DNA of 64,000 nt, taken from Pyrinomonadaceae bacterium. Lineage in GTDB: Bacteria; Acidobacteriota; Blastocatellia; Pyrinomonadales; Pyrinomonadaceae. The notes below the pieces were generated by a model. The model saw only the letters and a list, made by a program, of their open reading frames with translations, was not told where the DNA came from and made no database searches. This document shows positions 25,989 through 34,370 of the stretch, piece by piece (positions within the stretch are counted from its first letter, which is position 1; every line of letters starts with the position of its first letter). Location of the stretch: the NCBI GenBank assembly GCA_019694395.1, contig JAIBCC010000013.1, positions 1 through 64,000 on the forward strand, given 5' to 3'. Position numbers and translations under genes: made by a program.

Positions 25989-28174
25989 AAGAGTTTAGAG
26001 ATTCTTGATCTGGTAGTAGTCCTGTCCCCTGTTTTATATTCATTGAGTAAATTCTTCATTTGTTTATCGCCGCGATGAATTTGAACCCGATTCAGAATAG
26101 TTCCAAAACTGTTGGGATTAAGTTTTTCCAAATGGGCAACTGTTTGTTTAACCTTTGATTTGCTGACCGCTTCTGCTTCGACCACCAGCAAAGTGCAATC
26201 CGAATAATTAATTAAGGATTCTGTATCGGATGAAAGTCTGATCGGCGGAGCATCAATCAAAACAACATCGTAATAATTTTTAATGTCTTCTAAAATTGCC
26301 TTAAACCCTTGAATCTGAGGAAGATGGCGGCGACCTTTTAATTCTCCGATCTGCAATTTACCCGATAATTTCTTGAACTGATCTGAATGATTGCTTTTAT
26401 CACAATCTTCTAAAGCCAACATTCCGGCTAATCCAAGTCGTGCGGCTGTTTTTTTAGTTTTGGGATTGTGGGATTCGTCTTCATCCATCAAATATCTTTC
26501 ATCAGGATTCATCGCGTTTGCTTCCACCGCTAACGTTTTGATACCTAAATTGGTTAATTCGGCGGCAAGTTCGAGGGTAAGGGTGGAAACTCCTGAATGT
26601 TGTTTGATTGCGGTTAATAAAAAGGTTCTGGTTCCGTGATTTTTGAAATCCCGTTCAAGAGATGCCGCCAACCGCATTATTTGATCTTCGGCAAGTGTTT
26701 GCGTTGCTTCATCTTTTCGTTCGATGATCCAGCCCAATGAAGGCAGTTTTAACAATTGCTCAAGATCACGGACAAAGCGAATTCTCGGATCAAGAAAGTC
26801 AATTCCAACCGGAACGGCTAAACCGACGAAAACTCCCGCCAACCCGATCAGTAAAATGTATTTTTTTCGTCCGCCGCCTTTGTAGGGACTGAGCGGAGTT
26901 TGAGCGGCTGAAAACAATCTCACAAATCCCGGTGCCTGCATTTCCAGAGAAAGATAATCGAGTCTGTCCTGCACCGAATCTAACTGCTTACGCGAACGGT
27001 CAATATCTGCCCCGAGATTGATGGCTTCCTGAAAACCTTTGGAAAACTGACTGGCAGTGGAAGATTGGACTTCGACTTGTTTTTTCAGATTTTCTTCCAC
27101 TTCTTTGGTGCGTTTTACCTCGCTTACACGTTGATCCAAAATCATTTTCCGCATTGGAACCATCAGTTTTTCTGAGGCGTGTTCGATTTCTTCGTCAATT
27201 TCCGTCAATTCTTTTTCGGCGGCAATACGGGCTGGATGGGCTTTTCCGAGCGGACTTATCTTAGCCAGCAGATCGCTTCGTTTTTGGTAAAGACTGGCTT
27301 TTAAACTATTCAAACCATTATCCTTAATGATGATTTCGCGTGCCATTGCATCAAGCGTCTGTTTTGATTCGACACTATTTTTCGGGTCAACGGCGGAAAA
27401 TTGCGTTTCAGCGACAATTCTGGCTCTGGTTGCCTCCGCCAAAGCCCCTTTGCTGTTGGTTAAAAGTTGGTCATAGGGATTAATGATGGAATCGTTGAGG
27501 GTGGTAACACTTAATTCCTGAGCTAATTTTGTCCGGCGATTGATTTTGTCGTGGATGTCATTATTTAGCCGTTCACGTTCATTTTCTAGATCCTTAACGC
27601 GTTGGTCGCTGCCGTAAAATTCTTCATTTTTATACTTTTCAATAAAAGAATTAACAACTGCATTGACTATTTCTGCTAATCCTGCTTTTTTATGTCCTTC
27701 GAGTCCGACTGTAATTTGATAAGTATCAGGAACAGGTTTGATGTTTAATGCACCTTGCAACCGTTCAATACTTTGCCGTTCACTTTCATTTTCTTTTTGC
27801 CAGGTTTGTTTTATCTCATCAGGCAGTTTTTTGTAGGCATTTTCCACGATGTCATAACGATTTATGGTTTTGACCTGTTGTTGAACAAACTCGCGGTATT
27901 GAGAATTGGATTGAATTTCAAACTCCTGATCGTCTTTTAAGTTTTTGACAAAGCGGGGCGCAACCATTACGACAGCCTGAACACTGTATTGCTCATTAGC
28001 CAGTTTGAAAGCAATTGGTATCCCAGCCAATGAAATAATAACCATTACCAAAATTGAAAGGATTATGTGTTTCCAGATACTGACCAACGGATTTATCGGC
28101 AAAAATGAACCGGTATTTTTCGGCGGCGGTGTCGCTGCGGAGTTCTCGTTGATTTGGGGGATAATGCTATTCAT
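25979..28174 (-). CDS. Wzc/Wzz-like polysaccharide co-polymerase with inactive kinase domain
   Basis: 731 residues. Wzz domain with two membrane helices (about 35-58 and 450-470), a long periplasmic coiled-coil region (about 190-440), and a cytoplasmic BY-kinase-like domain (about 510-715). Such proteins control chain length and couple polymerisation to Wza. The Walker A lysine is missing: the loop reads HSGVSTLT with Val529 where GKS/T is expected. Walker A' reads VEANAM instead of the usual xDxD, while Walker B (VVLIDAPP) is kept. The C-terminus lacks a tyrosine cluster. It is therefore probably a structural co-polymerase without autokinase activity. The start lies eight bases after the Wza-like gene. 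Confidence 0.88.
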   Translation of the reverse strand: MNSIIPQINENSAATPPPKNTGSFLPINPLVSIWKHIILSILVMVIISLAGIPIAFKLANEQYSVQAVVMVAPRFVKNLKDDQEFEIQSNSQYREFVQQQVKTINRYDIVENAYKKLPDEIKQTWQKENESERQSIERLQGALNIKPVPDTYQITVGLEGHKKAGLAEIVNAVVNSFIEKYKNEEFYGSDQRVKDLENERERLNNDIHDKINRRTKLAQELSVTTLNDSIINPYDQLLTNSKGALAEATRARIVAETQFSAVDPKNSVESKQTLDAMAREIIIKDNGLNSLKASLYQKRSDLLAKISPLGKAHPARIAAEKELTEIDEEIEHASEKLMVPMRKMILDQRVSEVKRTKEVEENLKKQVEVQSSTASQFSKGFQEAINLGADIDRSRKQLDSVQDRLDYLSLEMQAPGFVRLFSAAQTPLSPYKGGGRKKYILLIGLAGVFVGLAVPVGIDFLDPRIRFVRDLEQLLKLPSLGWIIERKDEATQTLAEDQIMRLAASLERDFKNHGTRTFLLTAIKQHSGVSTLTLELAAELTNLGIKTLAVEANAMNPDERYLMDEDESHNPKTKKTAARLGLAGMLALEDCDKSNHSDQFKKLSGKLQIGELKGRRHLPQIQGFKAILEDIKNYYDVVLIDAPPIRLSSDTESLINYSDCTLLVVEAEAVSKSKVKQTVAHLEKLNPNSFGTILNRVQIHRGDKQMKNLLNEYKTGDRTTTRSRISKLLWN

Positions 28175-28182
28175 TTGAATAA

Positions 28183-29259
28183 TTAAAGACCGCTCAGGGC
28201 TTTGCCTAAAAACAGGGTCGAAAAGAAAGGACTAACTTTCTCAATTACATAATTAAATTTTGCCAATTTACGTTCAGGAACATAAAGAACATCGCCTTCT
28301 TCCAGCGAAACATTCAAATTTTGCTTATTTTTGACAATTTGTTTGAAGTCAATGATTCGACTCGTTCCATCCCTCGGACGAATAACATAAAGTGTTTCAA
28401 TCGAGGCATCTTTGGTCATTCCGCCGCCTTGTCCAAGTAAGTCGAGAAAGGTCATATCAGGAGTTAAGTGATAAGCTCCGGGACGATTAACTTCGCCGAG
28501 AATATAAACCAGCTGGTCGTCAGAATCTGGAATATAGATCAAATCATTGCGTTTCAAACGGATATTTAGTTCCAAATTTCCTTCGGTTAACAATTTTTTA
28601 AGTTCAATCCAAACAACCTGGTTCCGCCCGCGAAAAACAGCCAATCTGGTTAAAGCAGCCTTTTCCGAACCGGTTCCGCCCACCGGCAATCCGCCCGCCC
28701 GCATAATTGCTTCAAGTAAGGTTGGAGGATTATCGAATTGTAAAGCACCGGGGCTGGACACCCTTCCCAAAATATAAACCCGATTTGAAACATAACGGTC
28801 AACCCGAACTGTAACTGCCAGATGGTTGTAATATTCGTCGTAAGATCTGGTTATTTTTTCCGCCGCATCGTCGCGGGAAAGATTTGCAATATTTATCGAA
28901 CCGACAATCGGCATCGTAATAACACCATCCGGTCCGACAATATGTTTTGCCGTCAATTCAGGATGATCAAATGTTTCGACCGTAATCTCATCCCCTTCCC
29001 CAAGCTGATAAGAAGTTTCCGGAGTTGCTTCAAATCTGGTCAAAACATCCATCGGAGTAATTTTTTTCTCCTTCTTCCTTAATTCAAAATCATTAGGTTG
29101 GTTAGGATTCGGAGTAGTTTGTAAAATTGGCGTTGATGCCGGAATTTGCCCGTTTCCAACTTTTGGAAATGAAATAAAAACACAAACAAAAATCATCAAT
29201 ACCCATCCCGTTTTCAGGAGATTTTGAATATTCGAACTGATTGATCGGTAATCGTTCAT
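28183..29259 (-). CDS. Wza-like polysaccharide export protein
   Basis: 358 residues. An N-terminal membrane segment or signal (about 14-35) is followed by a Poly_export domain (about 80-160: YQLGEGDEITVETFDHPEL, GVITMPIVGSINI) and two SLBB beta-grasp domains (about 165-335: VYILGRVSSPGALQ, VYILGEVNRPGAY). No lipobox cysteine is visible, unlike E. coli Wza, so membrane attachment may differ. It would form the outer-membrane channel for the EPS and dock with the Wzc-like partner encoded next. Confidence 0.92.
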   Translation of the reverse strand: MNDYRSISSNIQNLLKTGWVLMIFVCVFISFPKVGNGQIPASTPILQTTPNPNQPNDFELRKKEKKITPMDVLTRFEATPETSYQLGEGDEITVETFDHPELTAKHIVGPDGVITMPIVGSINIANLSRDDAAEKITRSYDEYYNHLAVTVRVDRYVSNRVYILGRVSSPGALQFDNPPTLLEAIMRAGGLPVGGTGSEKAALTRLAVFRGRNQVVWIELKKLLTEGNLELNIRLKRNDLIYIPDSDDQLVYILGEVNRPGAYHLTPDMTFLDLLGQGGGMTKDASIETLYVIRPRDGTSRIIDFKQIVKNKQNLNVSLEEGDVLYVPERKLAKFNYVIEKVSPFFSTLFLGKALSGL

Positions 29260-29263
29260 TGAA

Positions 29264-29596
29264 TTAAAAAGCGACCAGTGCTTCGTCTAAGGTATTGAAA
29301 ATATCGAAAATCTTGTGCATTCGGACAAGTTCAAAAAGAGCGCGAACGGGTTTGGTTAAAGCGCAAATTTTCAGATCTCCGCCTTCGGAATTTAGTTTTC
29401 GCAGACATGATAAAATTGCACCAATACCTGAGCTGTCAACAAAATTGACCTTACTCATATCAAAAACGACATGATATTCTGATTGAATAACGTTATTAAT
29501 TTCTGATTTGAATTCAGAAACAGTATTGGCATCCAAGACCTCTCCGGTTAAAGTTACAACCGCAACATTTTCATATTTTTCCTTAATAAGTTTCAT
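29264..29596 (-). CDS. STAS-domain anti-sigma-factor antagonist
   Basis: 110 residues, a single STAS domain of the SpoIIAA/RsbV type. The phospho-serine motif is NFVDSSGIGAIL with Ser55/Ser56. The family toggles between phosphorylated and free states to bind or release a partner. The upstream gene encodes both a phosphatase and a kinase-like domain for it, and it is embedded in an EPS operon, four bases before the Wza-like gene. A role like Vibrio fischeri SypA, a STAS protein regulating biofilm polysaccharide, is plausible (inference). Confidence 0.93.
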   Translation of the reverse strand: MKLIKEKYENVAVVTLTGEVLDANTVSEFKSEINNVIQSEYHVVFDMSKVNFVDSSGIGAILSCLRKLNSEGGDLKICALTKPVRALFELVRMHKIFDIFNTLDEALVAF

Positions 29597-31701
29597 AAAT
29601 CTTCCTTTTGATTACTAAATTTTTTATACATACAAATAGAGTTTTTGCCCGAATCTTGGGAATAAGTGACCCGATCCACGCAGTTTGAAATAATGAAAAG
29701 CCCGAATCCCCCCTCGCGTGAACCATCAAAAACAGGAGCAGCAGCCTGAGTCGGGTCAAAACTATTCCCTTGATGAGTTAAAGAGATTTGGAGTCCATCT
29801 GAAATAACTTCCGCAACCAGTTCAATTTGATTACCGGATTGATTGTCAAAGGCATGAAAAATGATATTGGTCAGGGCTTCGGTTATGGCAAGTTCGAACT
29901 GTTCAATAAATGTAGATTCAAGAGATCTTTTAATTAAATGTTTAGCCGCATTGCGAACAAATTCTCTGGCTCTGCCAAGCTCGCTCAAATTACTATCAAG
30001 TTCCAAACACAATTTACTTTCCACATCCGGTTCAAAATTTTCTTCGATCCTGATAGCTACACAAGTCAGATCATCCTGAAAAACTTTAGCTTCAGCGAAT
30101 TTTTCAAGCGTGTTCAATAATTCGGAAATTAAAATTTTGGGCTCCTGCCAGGCGTTATGAGTAATAAAATCAGACAATCTTTGGTCACCAAAAATTTCCC
30201 CGTTAGAGTTTTTGGCTTCTGTAATTCCGTCGGAAAAGAAAAATAAAAAATCACCGTTTTCGACTTTTATACTTTGTTCCTTGAAAATTTCGCGAACTGA
30301 AAAACCCAACGGCATATTGTCACCTTCCAAAACGGAGGTTTTTTGTTTTCTTTGGTTGTAGTGAATTGTTTTTGTATGACCGCAGTCAACAAATGTCAGG
30401 GATTTTTTTATAAGATCAATCCGGGCATAACAAACCGTGACAAAACTTTCAGAACGAATCAGTTTATTTGTCATCTCGTTATTTACCCAACTGACAATTT
30501 TTTCAGGTGCGGGGCATAATTTTTTCTCCAGAGTTTGAAGCTGAACAACTGAGCGAAGAAAACAATTTTTAGTGGCGGCTCCGATCAATGCTGCCGGAAT
30601 TCCTTTGCCCATTACATCGCCTACGATCAAATCAACGCAATCATCGTTATATTCGATAAAATCGTAAAAATCACCATCAATTTTTTGTGAAGGAATTGTT
30701 AGGGCAGAAATTTTAATCCCGCAAATACTTTCGGGTGGTTTTTCGGTCAGTAGAATTTTTTGGATGGTTGAACCAATTTCCAGTTCTTGCTGCAGCTTCT
30801 CGTTTTTTATAGATTCTGTATGCAAGTAGTCGGTTTCGATTATCATTGCTGCCTGCATTGTCAGGGTATTGAGAAAGTTAATCGTATGAGAATCAAAAAC
30901 ATTAATATCCTTTTCCTGCCAGACTGCTAAAACCCCATAATTATTGATCCGTGTTGCAACAGGAAAGACTGCCAATCGAAAAGCATTTTTAATTTCGCTT
31001 TCCTCATCTCCAAATTTTTTTCTGTCAGTTATTTCGTTACAAATAAAGGACTGCTGCTTCTTAAAAATACTACCGATAAAACTACCATCAATTGATCGTT
31101 CAATGAGATTAAAAATGTTGTTCGTAGCAATCGGGATCAAATAATCCGTTTCGCAAAGCCAAAAAACAGCCTTTGTTTCTTCGCCAATGGTATTGACCCG
31201 CTTGGTTATTCTTTGTAAAAGGTTGTTTAGATTATGGAAAGAATTTAGATCAGCGTGTAAATCGTAAACGGCTTGTAAACTTTCCCAACTGGTTCCTAAT
31301 TCGGCTAATAAACCCTCTTCATCTTCCTGCCGGGTCAAATCCAAAAGTGCATTTTCAACCAATTTGGATAAAAACTTTTCTGAATTTTTCAAATACCTTG
31401 GACAACATAAAATAACCGCGCCCAAAAATTCTCCGTTAAAAAATACCGGTTGTTCTGGATGGGCATTATTTCTGGTGTTTTTTCCAACCATATTGTCGCA
31501 ATGGCAACCTTCACCAAAAATATTTAACAATTCCCCTTTTGCCGAATAATAAGCTAACGAAGATTTTGACCATTGCAGAACAGGGATAATCAGTCTTTCC
31601 AGAGCCTGTGAAAACTGTATCTCCAATTGCGAAAAATTTGAGGTCGAAAATTCTTCAAACTCAATTGGTAAATCAATTTTTTCTAAAACCTGTCCAATCA
31701 T
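29593..31701 (-). CDS. SpoIIE/RsbU phosphatase fused to RsbW-like anti-sigma kinase domain
   Basis: 702 residues. A cysteine-containing N-terminal region is followed by a GAF-like domain (about 145-295), a PP2C/SpoIIE phosphatase (about 325-545: DGDFYDF, VGDVMGKGIPAAL, FFFSDGITEAKN, QDDLTCVAIRI) and a C-terminal HATPase_c_2 domain (about 560-695: N box FELAITEALTNIIFHA, G2 EGGFGLFII). The G1 position reads THQGNSFDP with His where Asp is usual. One protein can therefore in principle both phosphorylate and dephosphorylate the STAS protein encoded next (ATGA overlap). The GAF region would sense a signal. Confidence 0.9.
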   Translation of the reverse strand: MIGQVLEKIDLPIEFEEFSTSNFSQLEIQFSQALERLIIPVLQWSKSSLAYYSAKGELLNIFGEGCHCDNMVGKNTRNNAHPEQPVFFNGEFLGAVILCCPRYLKNSEKFLSKLVENALLDLTRQEDEEGLLAELGTSWESLQAVYDLHADLNSFHNLNNLLQRITKRVNTIGEETKAVFWLCETDYLIPIATNNIFNLIERSIDGSFIGSIFKKQQSFICNEITDRKKFGDEESEIKNAFRLAVFPVATRINNYGVLAVWQEKDINVFDSHTINFLNTLTMQAAMIIETDYLHTESIKNEKLQQELEIGSTIQKILLTEKPPESICGIKISALTIPSQKIDGDFYDFIEYNDDCVDLIVGDVMGKGIPAALIGAATKNCFLRSVVQLQTLEKKLCPAPEKIVSWVNNEMTNKLIRSESFVTVCYARIDLIKKSLTFVDCGHTKTIHYNQRKQKTSVLEGDNMPLGFSVREIFKEQSIKVENGDFLFFFSDGITEAKNSNGEIFGDQRLSDFITHNAWQEPKILISELLNTLEKFAEAKVFQDDLTCVAIRIEENFEPDVESKLCLELDSNLSELGRAREFVRNAAKHLIKRSLESTFIEQFELAITEALTNIIFHAFDNQSGNQIELVAEVISDGLQISLTHQGNSFDPTQAAAPVFDGSREGGFGLFIISNCVDRVTYSQDSGKNSICMYKKFSNQKEDL

Positions 31702-31720
31702 ATTTCTGGGAATCCCTAAG

Positions 31721-32083
31721 TTAAATTTCCTGCATAGTGCGAATCAGAGTTGTGGGAGCAATCGGTTTGCTACATTGAGCGTCAACTCCAACTTGATTTA
31801 ATTCATCACTTACTTCGTCATAAAGGGTTGCGGTTAAGACTACAACTTTGGGAGTTGCAAAATTGTTAATTGAGCGAATTTGCTTTAAAACTTCGATTCC
31901 ATTCATATCAGGTAATCCAAGGTCAAGAAGAATGACATTGGGTTCAAATTTAGGCACGGCTTTTAAGGCATCAGCACCATTATTAACAACTGCAATCTGA
32001 TAACCCTCTCGTTGCAAAACATATTCGAGAAATCGTGCAATGTGTCTTTCGTCCTCTACAATTAATATTTTTGATGAATTCAT
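31721..32083 (-). CDS. single-domain response regulator
   Basis: 120 residues, CheY-like receiver only: ILIVEDERH at the start, phospho-acceptor Asp54 in LLDLGLPDMNG, VVLTAT, and lysine in CSKPIAP. It has no output domain, so it must act through protein contacts, most simply with the phosphatase/kinase fusion encoded 19 bases downstream (inference). An in-frame ATG at 32191 would add 36 residues, but the sigma-54 promoter at 32130-32146 lies inside that extension, so I use ATG at 32083. Confidence 0.9.
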   Translation of the reverse strand: MNSSKILIVEDERHIARFLEYVLQREGYQIAVVNNGADALKAVPKFEPNVILLDLGLPDMNGIEVLKQIRSINNFATPKVVVLTATLYDEVSDELNQVGVDAQCSKPIAPTTLIRTMQEI

Positions 32084-32129
32084 TTCTTTTATAAATTTCC
32101 AGGGTGTGGCTAAAAACCAATATTCATTT

Positions 32130-32146
32130 TGCAAGGTGTATTCCAA
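32130..32146 (-). promoter_or_regulatory. sigma-54 promoter of the 16-gene EPS operon
   Basis: Minus strand TTGGAATACACCTTGCA has TTGG at -24 and TTGCA at -12 with correct spacing. Predicted start near 32119, 36 bases before the response-regulator ATG. Confidence 0.7.
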
Positions 32147-32217
32147 AAAAGAAAATAGTGCTTTAGCAGTTAAGCCTAGTGTTTGCAGCATTTATAAAAA
32201 GAAGTGAAAGAATATAG

Positions 32218-32264
32218 TGTGGCAGTTTATACATTCCAATAGGTAAATGTGGCAAAAAGTGCCA
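32218..32264. promoter_or_regulatory. candidate enhancer sites upstream of the EPS operon
   Basis: Two TGTGGCA motifs start 30 bases apart (32218-32224 and 32248-32254). The second forms an NtrC-like dyad TGGCA-N5-TGCCA (32250-32264). CAATAGGTAAATGT at 32237-32250 resembles the AATAGG repeats at 9802-9937. The sites lie about 70-115 bases upstream of the sigma-54 promoter, a usual enhancer distance. The rest of the stretch 32084-32442 shows no gene. Confidence 0.45.
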
Positions 32265-32442
32265 ACTGAAATCTTGTTAATTATTAAAGCAGTTGGCTTG
32301 AAAAATGGCGGAGTGTTCGAAGGCAGAAGCTTTTAACCCTTCTTCCTTATTGAAAAAAGATTGAGAATTTGTAATTGGATTTAAAAAGTAGATTAACTAA
32401 ACTTCAAATATGATTTTCCTCAACGGTATCTGAGGCTAAATT

Positions 32443-33735
32443 TCAAACCTTAATAAAAATTTGTTTACGATAAAGTAACCACATCAATAAAAGCCAGAAT
32501 AGAATGTAACAGATTGCAAATGCCAAAGAAGAATTTTGCGGATAGCTGAACAATGGAGCGAAAAATGTTTGATAAATCCATTGTTGCCCGAAAATAGTTT
32601 TACCGTCTGCTCCGACACTCATCGGAATCCTCATTAAAATTCTGGCAAAAATGGCAGAACCGAAATAAAGCGCAATTGCATTTGTCCCAAAAATTACAAA
32701 AGGTTTTGTCCATTTTCGGTAGCCCTGGATGTCAATCAGCCAATAACAGGCGGACAAAAAGAGAAGTGCCAATCCGCCCATAAATGCCACATAACTGCTC
32801 GTCCAAATCGGTTTGTTGATTGGAAACCAGAAATTCCAAATCCATCCAATCGAAGTTAAAACAACCCCAAAGAAAAACATTCCCGAAACTTTTTCGGAAT
32901 CATTGCGCGAAGTTTTTAGCCACTGTCCGCACAAAACTCCGATCAAACAGCTCGCAATTGCCGGCATAGTTGAAAGTATTCCTTCCGGGTCATAAAATTT
33001 GCTGGTGGGTTTGTAAATATGATTTTCTCCCAAGATAATCCGGTCGATCACACCGGAAAAATTCCCCTCCATTGTAAGATCGCCGTTTGTTCCATAAAGC
33101 ATTAAAACCCAATACAAAAGAAGTAAAATTCCAATCAAATAGGCTTGTTGTTTCCAATTTGTTGCCAAAAAGATCAACGAGGCAAAGAAGTAGCAAAGCG
33201 CAAGCCGCTGCAAAACTCCCATAATCCGCAATTTTTGAAGACTTTCAAGTGGAAATCCTTGTTGAGTCAAATAATAGATTCCTAAAACTGCAAATACTCC
33301 TAACGTTGTATAAGCCGCCAGCCGAAATCTATCGGTAAAAAATAGAAAAATTATTCCGGCAAGTGAAAGTAAGGAAATTATTTTAAGTATCAAAGGTAAT
33401 TCCGACTTTGCCGTATCAAAAAAAGGAAATCCCATTTGGATTAATCCCAACAGGAAAATCATTGCCGACCGTTTGAAAATTTTCCAGTAAACATCGGAAG
33501 TAACGCCTTGTTCGAGTCTTTTTCCGAGCGCAATCGGAATAGCAATTCCCATAATGAATACAAAAAACGGGAAAATAAAATCTGTTGGAGTCCAACCGTG
33601 CCATTCAGCATGTTCCAAAGGCGGATAAATTGCGCTCCATGTTCCCGGATTATTGACCAAAACCATTCCGGCAATAGTCATTCCGCGAAAAACATCCAGA
33701 GAAATCAGACGTTTTGATTCAGCTTTTTCAGACAT
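32443..33735 (-). CDS. HGSNAT/NagX-like membrane acyltransferase (DUF5009 type)
   Basis: 430 residues, about ten to eleven predicted membrane helices. The N-terminus RLISLDVFRGMTIAGMVLVNNPG, then WHGWTPTDFIFPFFVFIMGIAI is the hallmark of the heparan-alpha-glucosaminide N-acetyltransferase-like family, with the histidine after the first helix (AEWHGW) as the proposed acetyl-carrying residue. Members acetylate amino sugars or other glycans across a membrane using cytoplasmic acetyl-CoA. It is not overlapped with the EPS operon, and a 230-base divergent region separates it from the DUF5335 gene. The substrate is unknown. Confidence 0.85.
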   Translation of the reverse strand: MSEKAESKRLISLDVFRGMTIAGMVLVNNPGTWSAIYPPLEHAEWHGWTPTDFIFPFFVFIMGIAIPIALGKRLEQGVTSDVYWKIFKRSAMIFLLGLIQMGFPFFDTAKSELPLILKIISLLSLAGIIFLFFTDRFRLAAYTTLGVFAVLGIYYLTQQGFPLESLQKLRIMGVLQRLALCYFFASLIFLATNWKQQAYLIGILLLLYWVLMLYGTNGDLTMEGNFSGVIDRIILGENHIYKPTSKFYDPEGILSTMPAIASCLIGVLCGQWLKTSRNDSEKVSGMFFFGVVLTSIGWIWNFWFPINKPIWTSSYVAFMGGLALLFLSACYWLIDIQGYRKWTKPFVIFGTNAIALYFGSAIFARILMRIPMSVGADGKTIFGQQWIYQTFFAPLFSYPQNSSLAFAICYILFWLLLMWLLYRKQIFIKV

Positions 33736-33835
33736 TTTCAGGTTTTCCTTTTTGGGTGTTCTAAGTCATTTTCGCCTAAATTAAAACTTTGTCAATTATA
33801 AATCGAAAAACGGTGTGTAATTTTTCGCATATAGT

Positions 33836-33849
33836 GGCTCAAATGAGCC
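33836..33849. promoter_or_regulatory. palindrome upstream of sigma-54-like promoter
   Basis: GGCTCAAATGAGCC is a perfect dyad (6-base arms, AA centre) about 50 bases upstream of the -24 element at 33899. It is a candidate activator site. It differs from the EPS enhancer motifs. Confidence 0.4.
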
Positions 33850-33898
33850 TGTTTTTTGAAAGTTGAATAATTATTTACTTAATTTTCAGGGTTTATCA

Positions 33899-33915
33899 AA
33901 GGCACAAAGTTTGCG
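33899..33915 (+). promoter_or_regulatory. sigma-54-like promoter, DUF5335-usp operon
   Basis: AAGGCACAAAGTTTGCG contains GGCAC at -24 and TTTGC at -12 in correct spacing (the leading TT of the consensus is AA here). Predicted start near 33926, 41 bases before the ATG with an AAGGAGGG ribosome-binding site. Confidence 0.6.
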
Positions 33916-33966
33916 AATACAAATAATGTCGAAAGACGGATTTTCAATATTAAAAAAGGAGGGAAT

Positions 33967-34359
33967 ATGACAATTGATATACCAAAAGAAAAATGGATTG
34001 ATTTTTTCAATGATTTAAGTAAACGAAGATTTGGTTGGGAAACAAAAGTTGAAATTCTCAATAAAGAAGTTGGGGATCAAATTTTAGTCAATGGCTTACC
34101 CTTAAACGGAATTATTTTTGAAGAAAAATCCGGTAAGCCTCAAATTGAAATTTCGGTTGGTGAAAATATTGACCAACATCAAACGCATAACCTGATGATT
34201 CCAAACAAAGTAGGCTATTTGGATGAAGGTAATTTTTTAGGTGGAGTTGTTGAAATCGAAGACGAAAAAGGAACTCAAATCTTAATAAAACTATTGAATC
34301 CGATGCCGATTTATCTTGGTTATACGGATTACCAAATTGTGATGGCTTCTTCAAAATAA
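33967..34359 (+). CDS. DUF5335 family protein
   Basis: 130 residues, no signal peptide. The start IPKEKWIDFFNDLSKRRFGWETKVEIL is characteristic of DUF5335, a small family of unknown function often encoded beside stress or redox genes. It is acidic and probably beta-rich. It has a very strong ribosome-binding site (GGAGGG) and is followed 11 bases later by a universal stress protein, so it likely belongs to a stress-response operon under a sigma-54-like promoter. No function is assigned. Confidence 0.8.
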   Translation: MTIDIPKEKWIDFFNDLSKRRFGWETKVEILNKEVGDQILVNGLPLNGIIFEEKSGKPQIEISVGENIDQHQTHNLMIPNKVGYLDEGNFLGGVVEIEDEKGTQILIKLLNPMPIYLGYTDYQIVMASSK

Positions 34360-34370
34360 AAGGAGGAAGT

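Noticed and set aside
32084..32191. 36-residue N-terminal extension of the response regulator
   Set aside because: It contains the sigma-54-like promoter and does not match receiver domains; the start at 32083 fits the family.
32248..32264. TGGCA-N5-TGCCA as an additional sigma-54 promoter
   Set aside because: The distance between GG and GC is two bases too short on the minus strand; it fits an activator dyad better.
33836..33858. Palindrome GGCTCAAATGAGCC followed by T-rich sequence as a terminator
   Set aside because: No gene is transcribed into it on the plus strand (the neighbour reads away on the minus strand), so an activator site is more likely.
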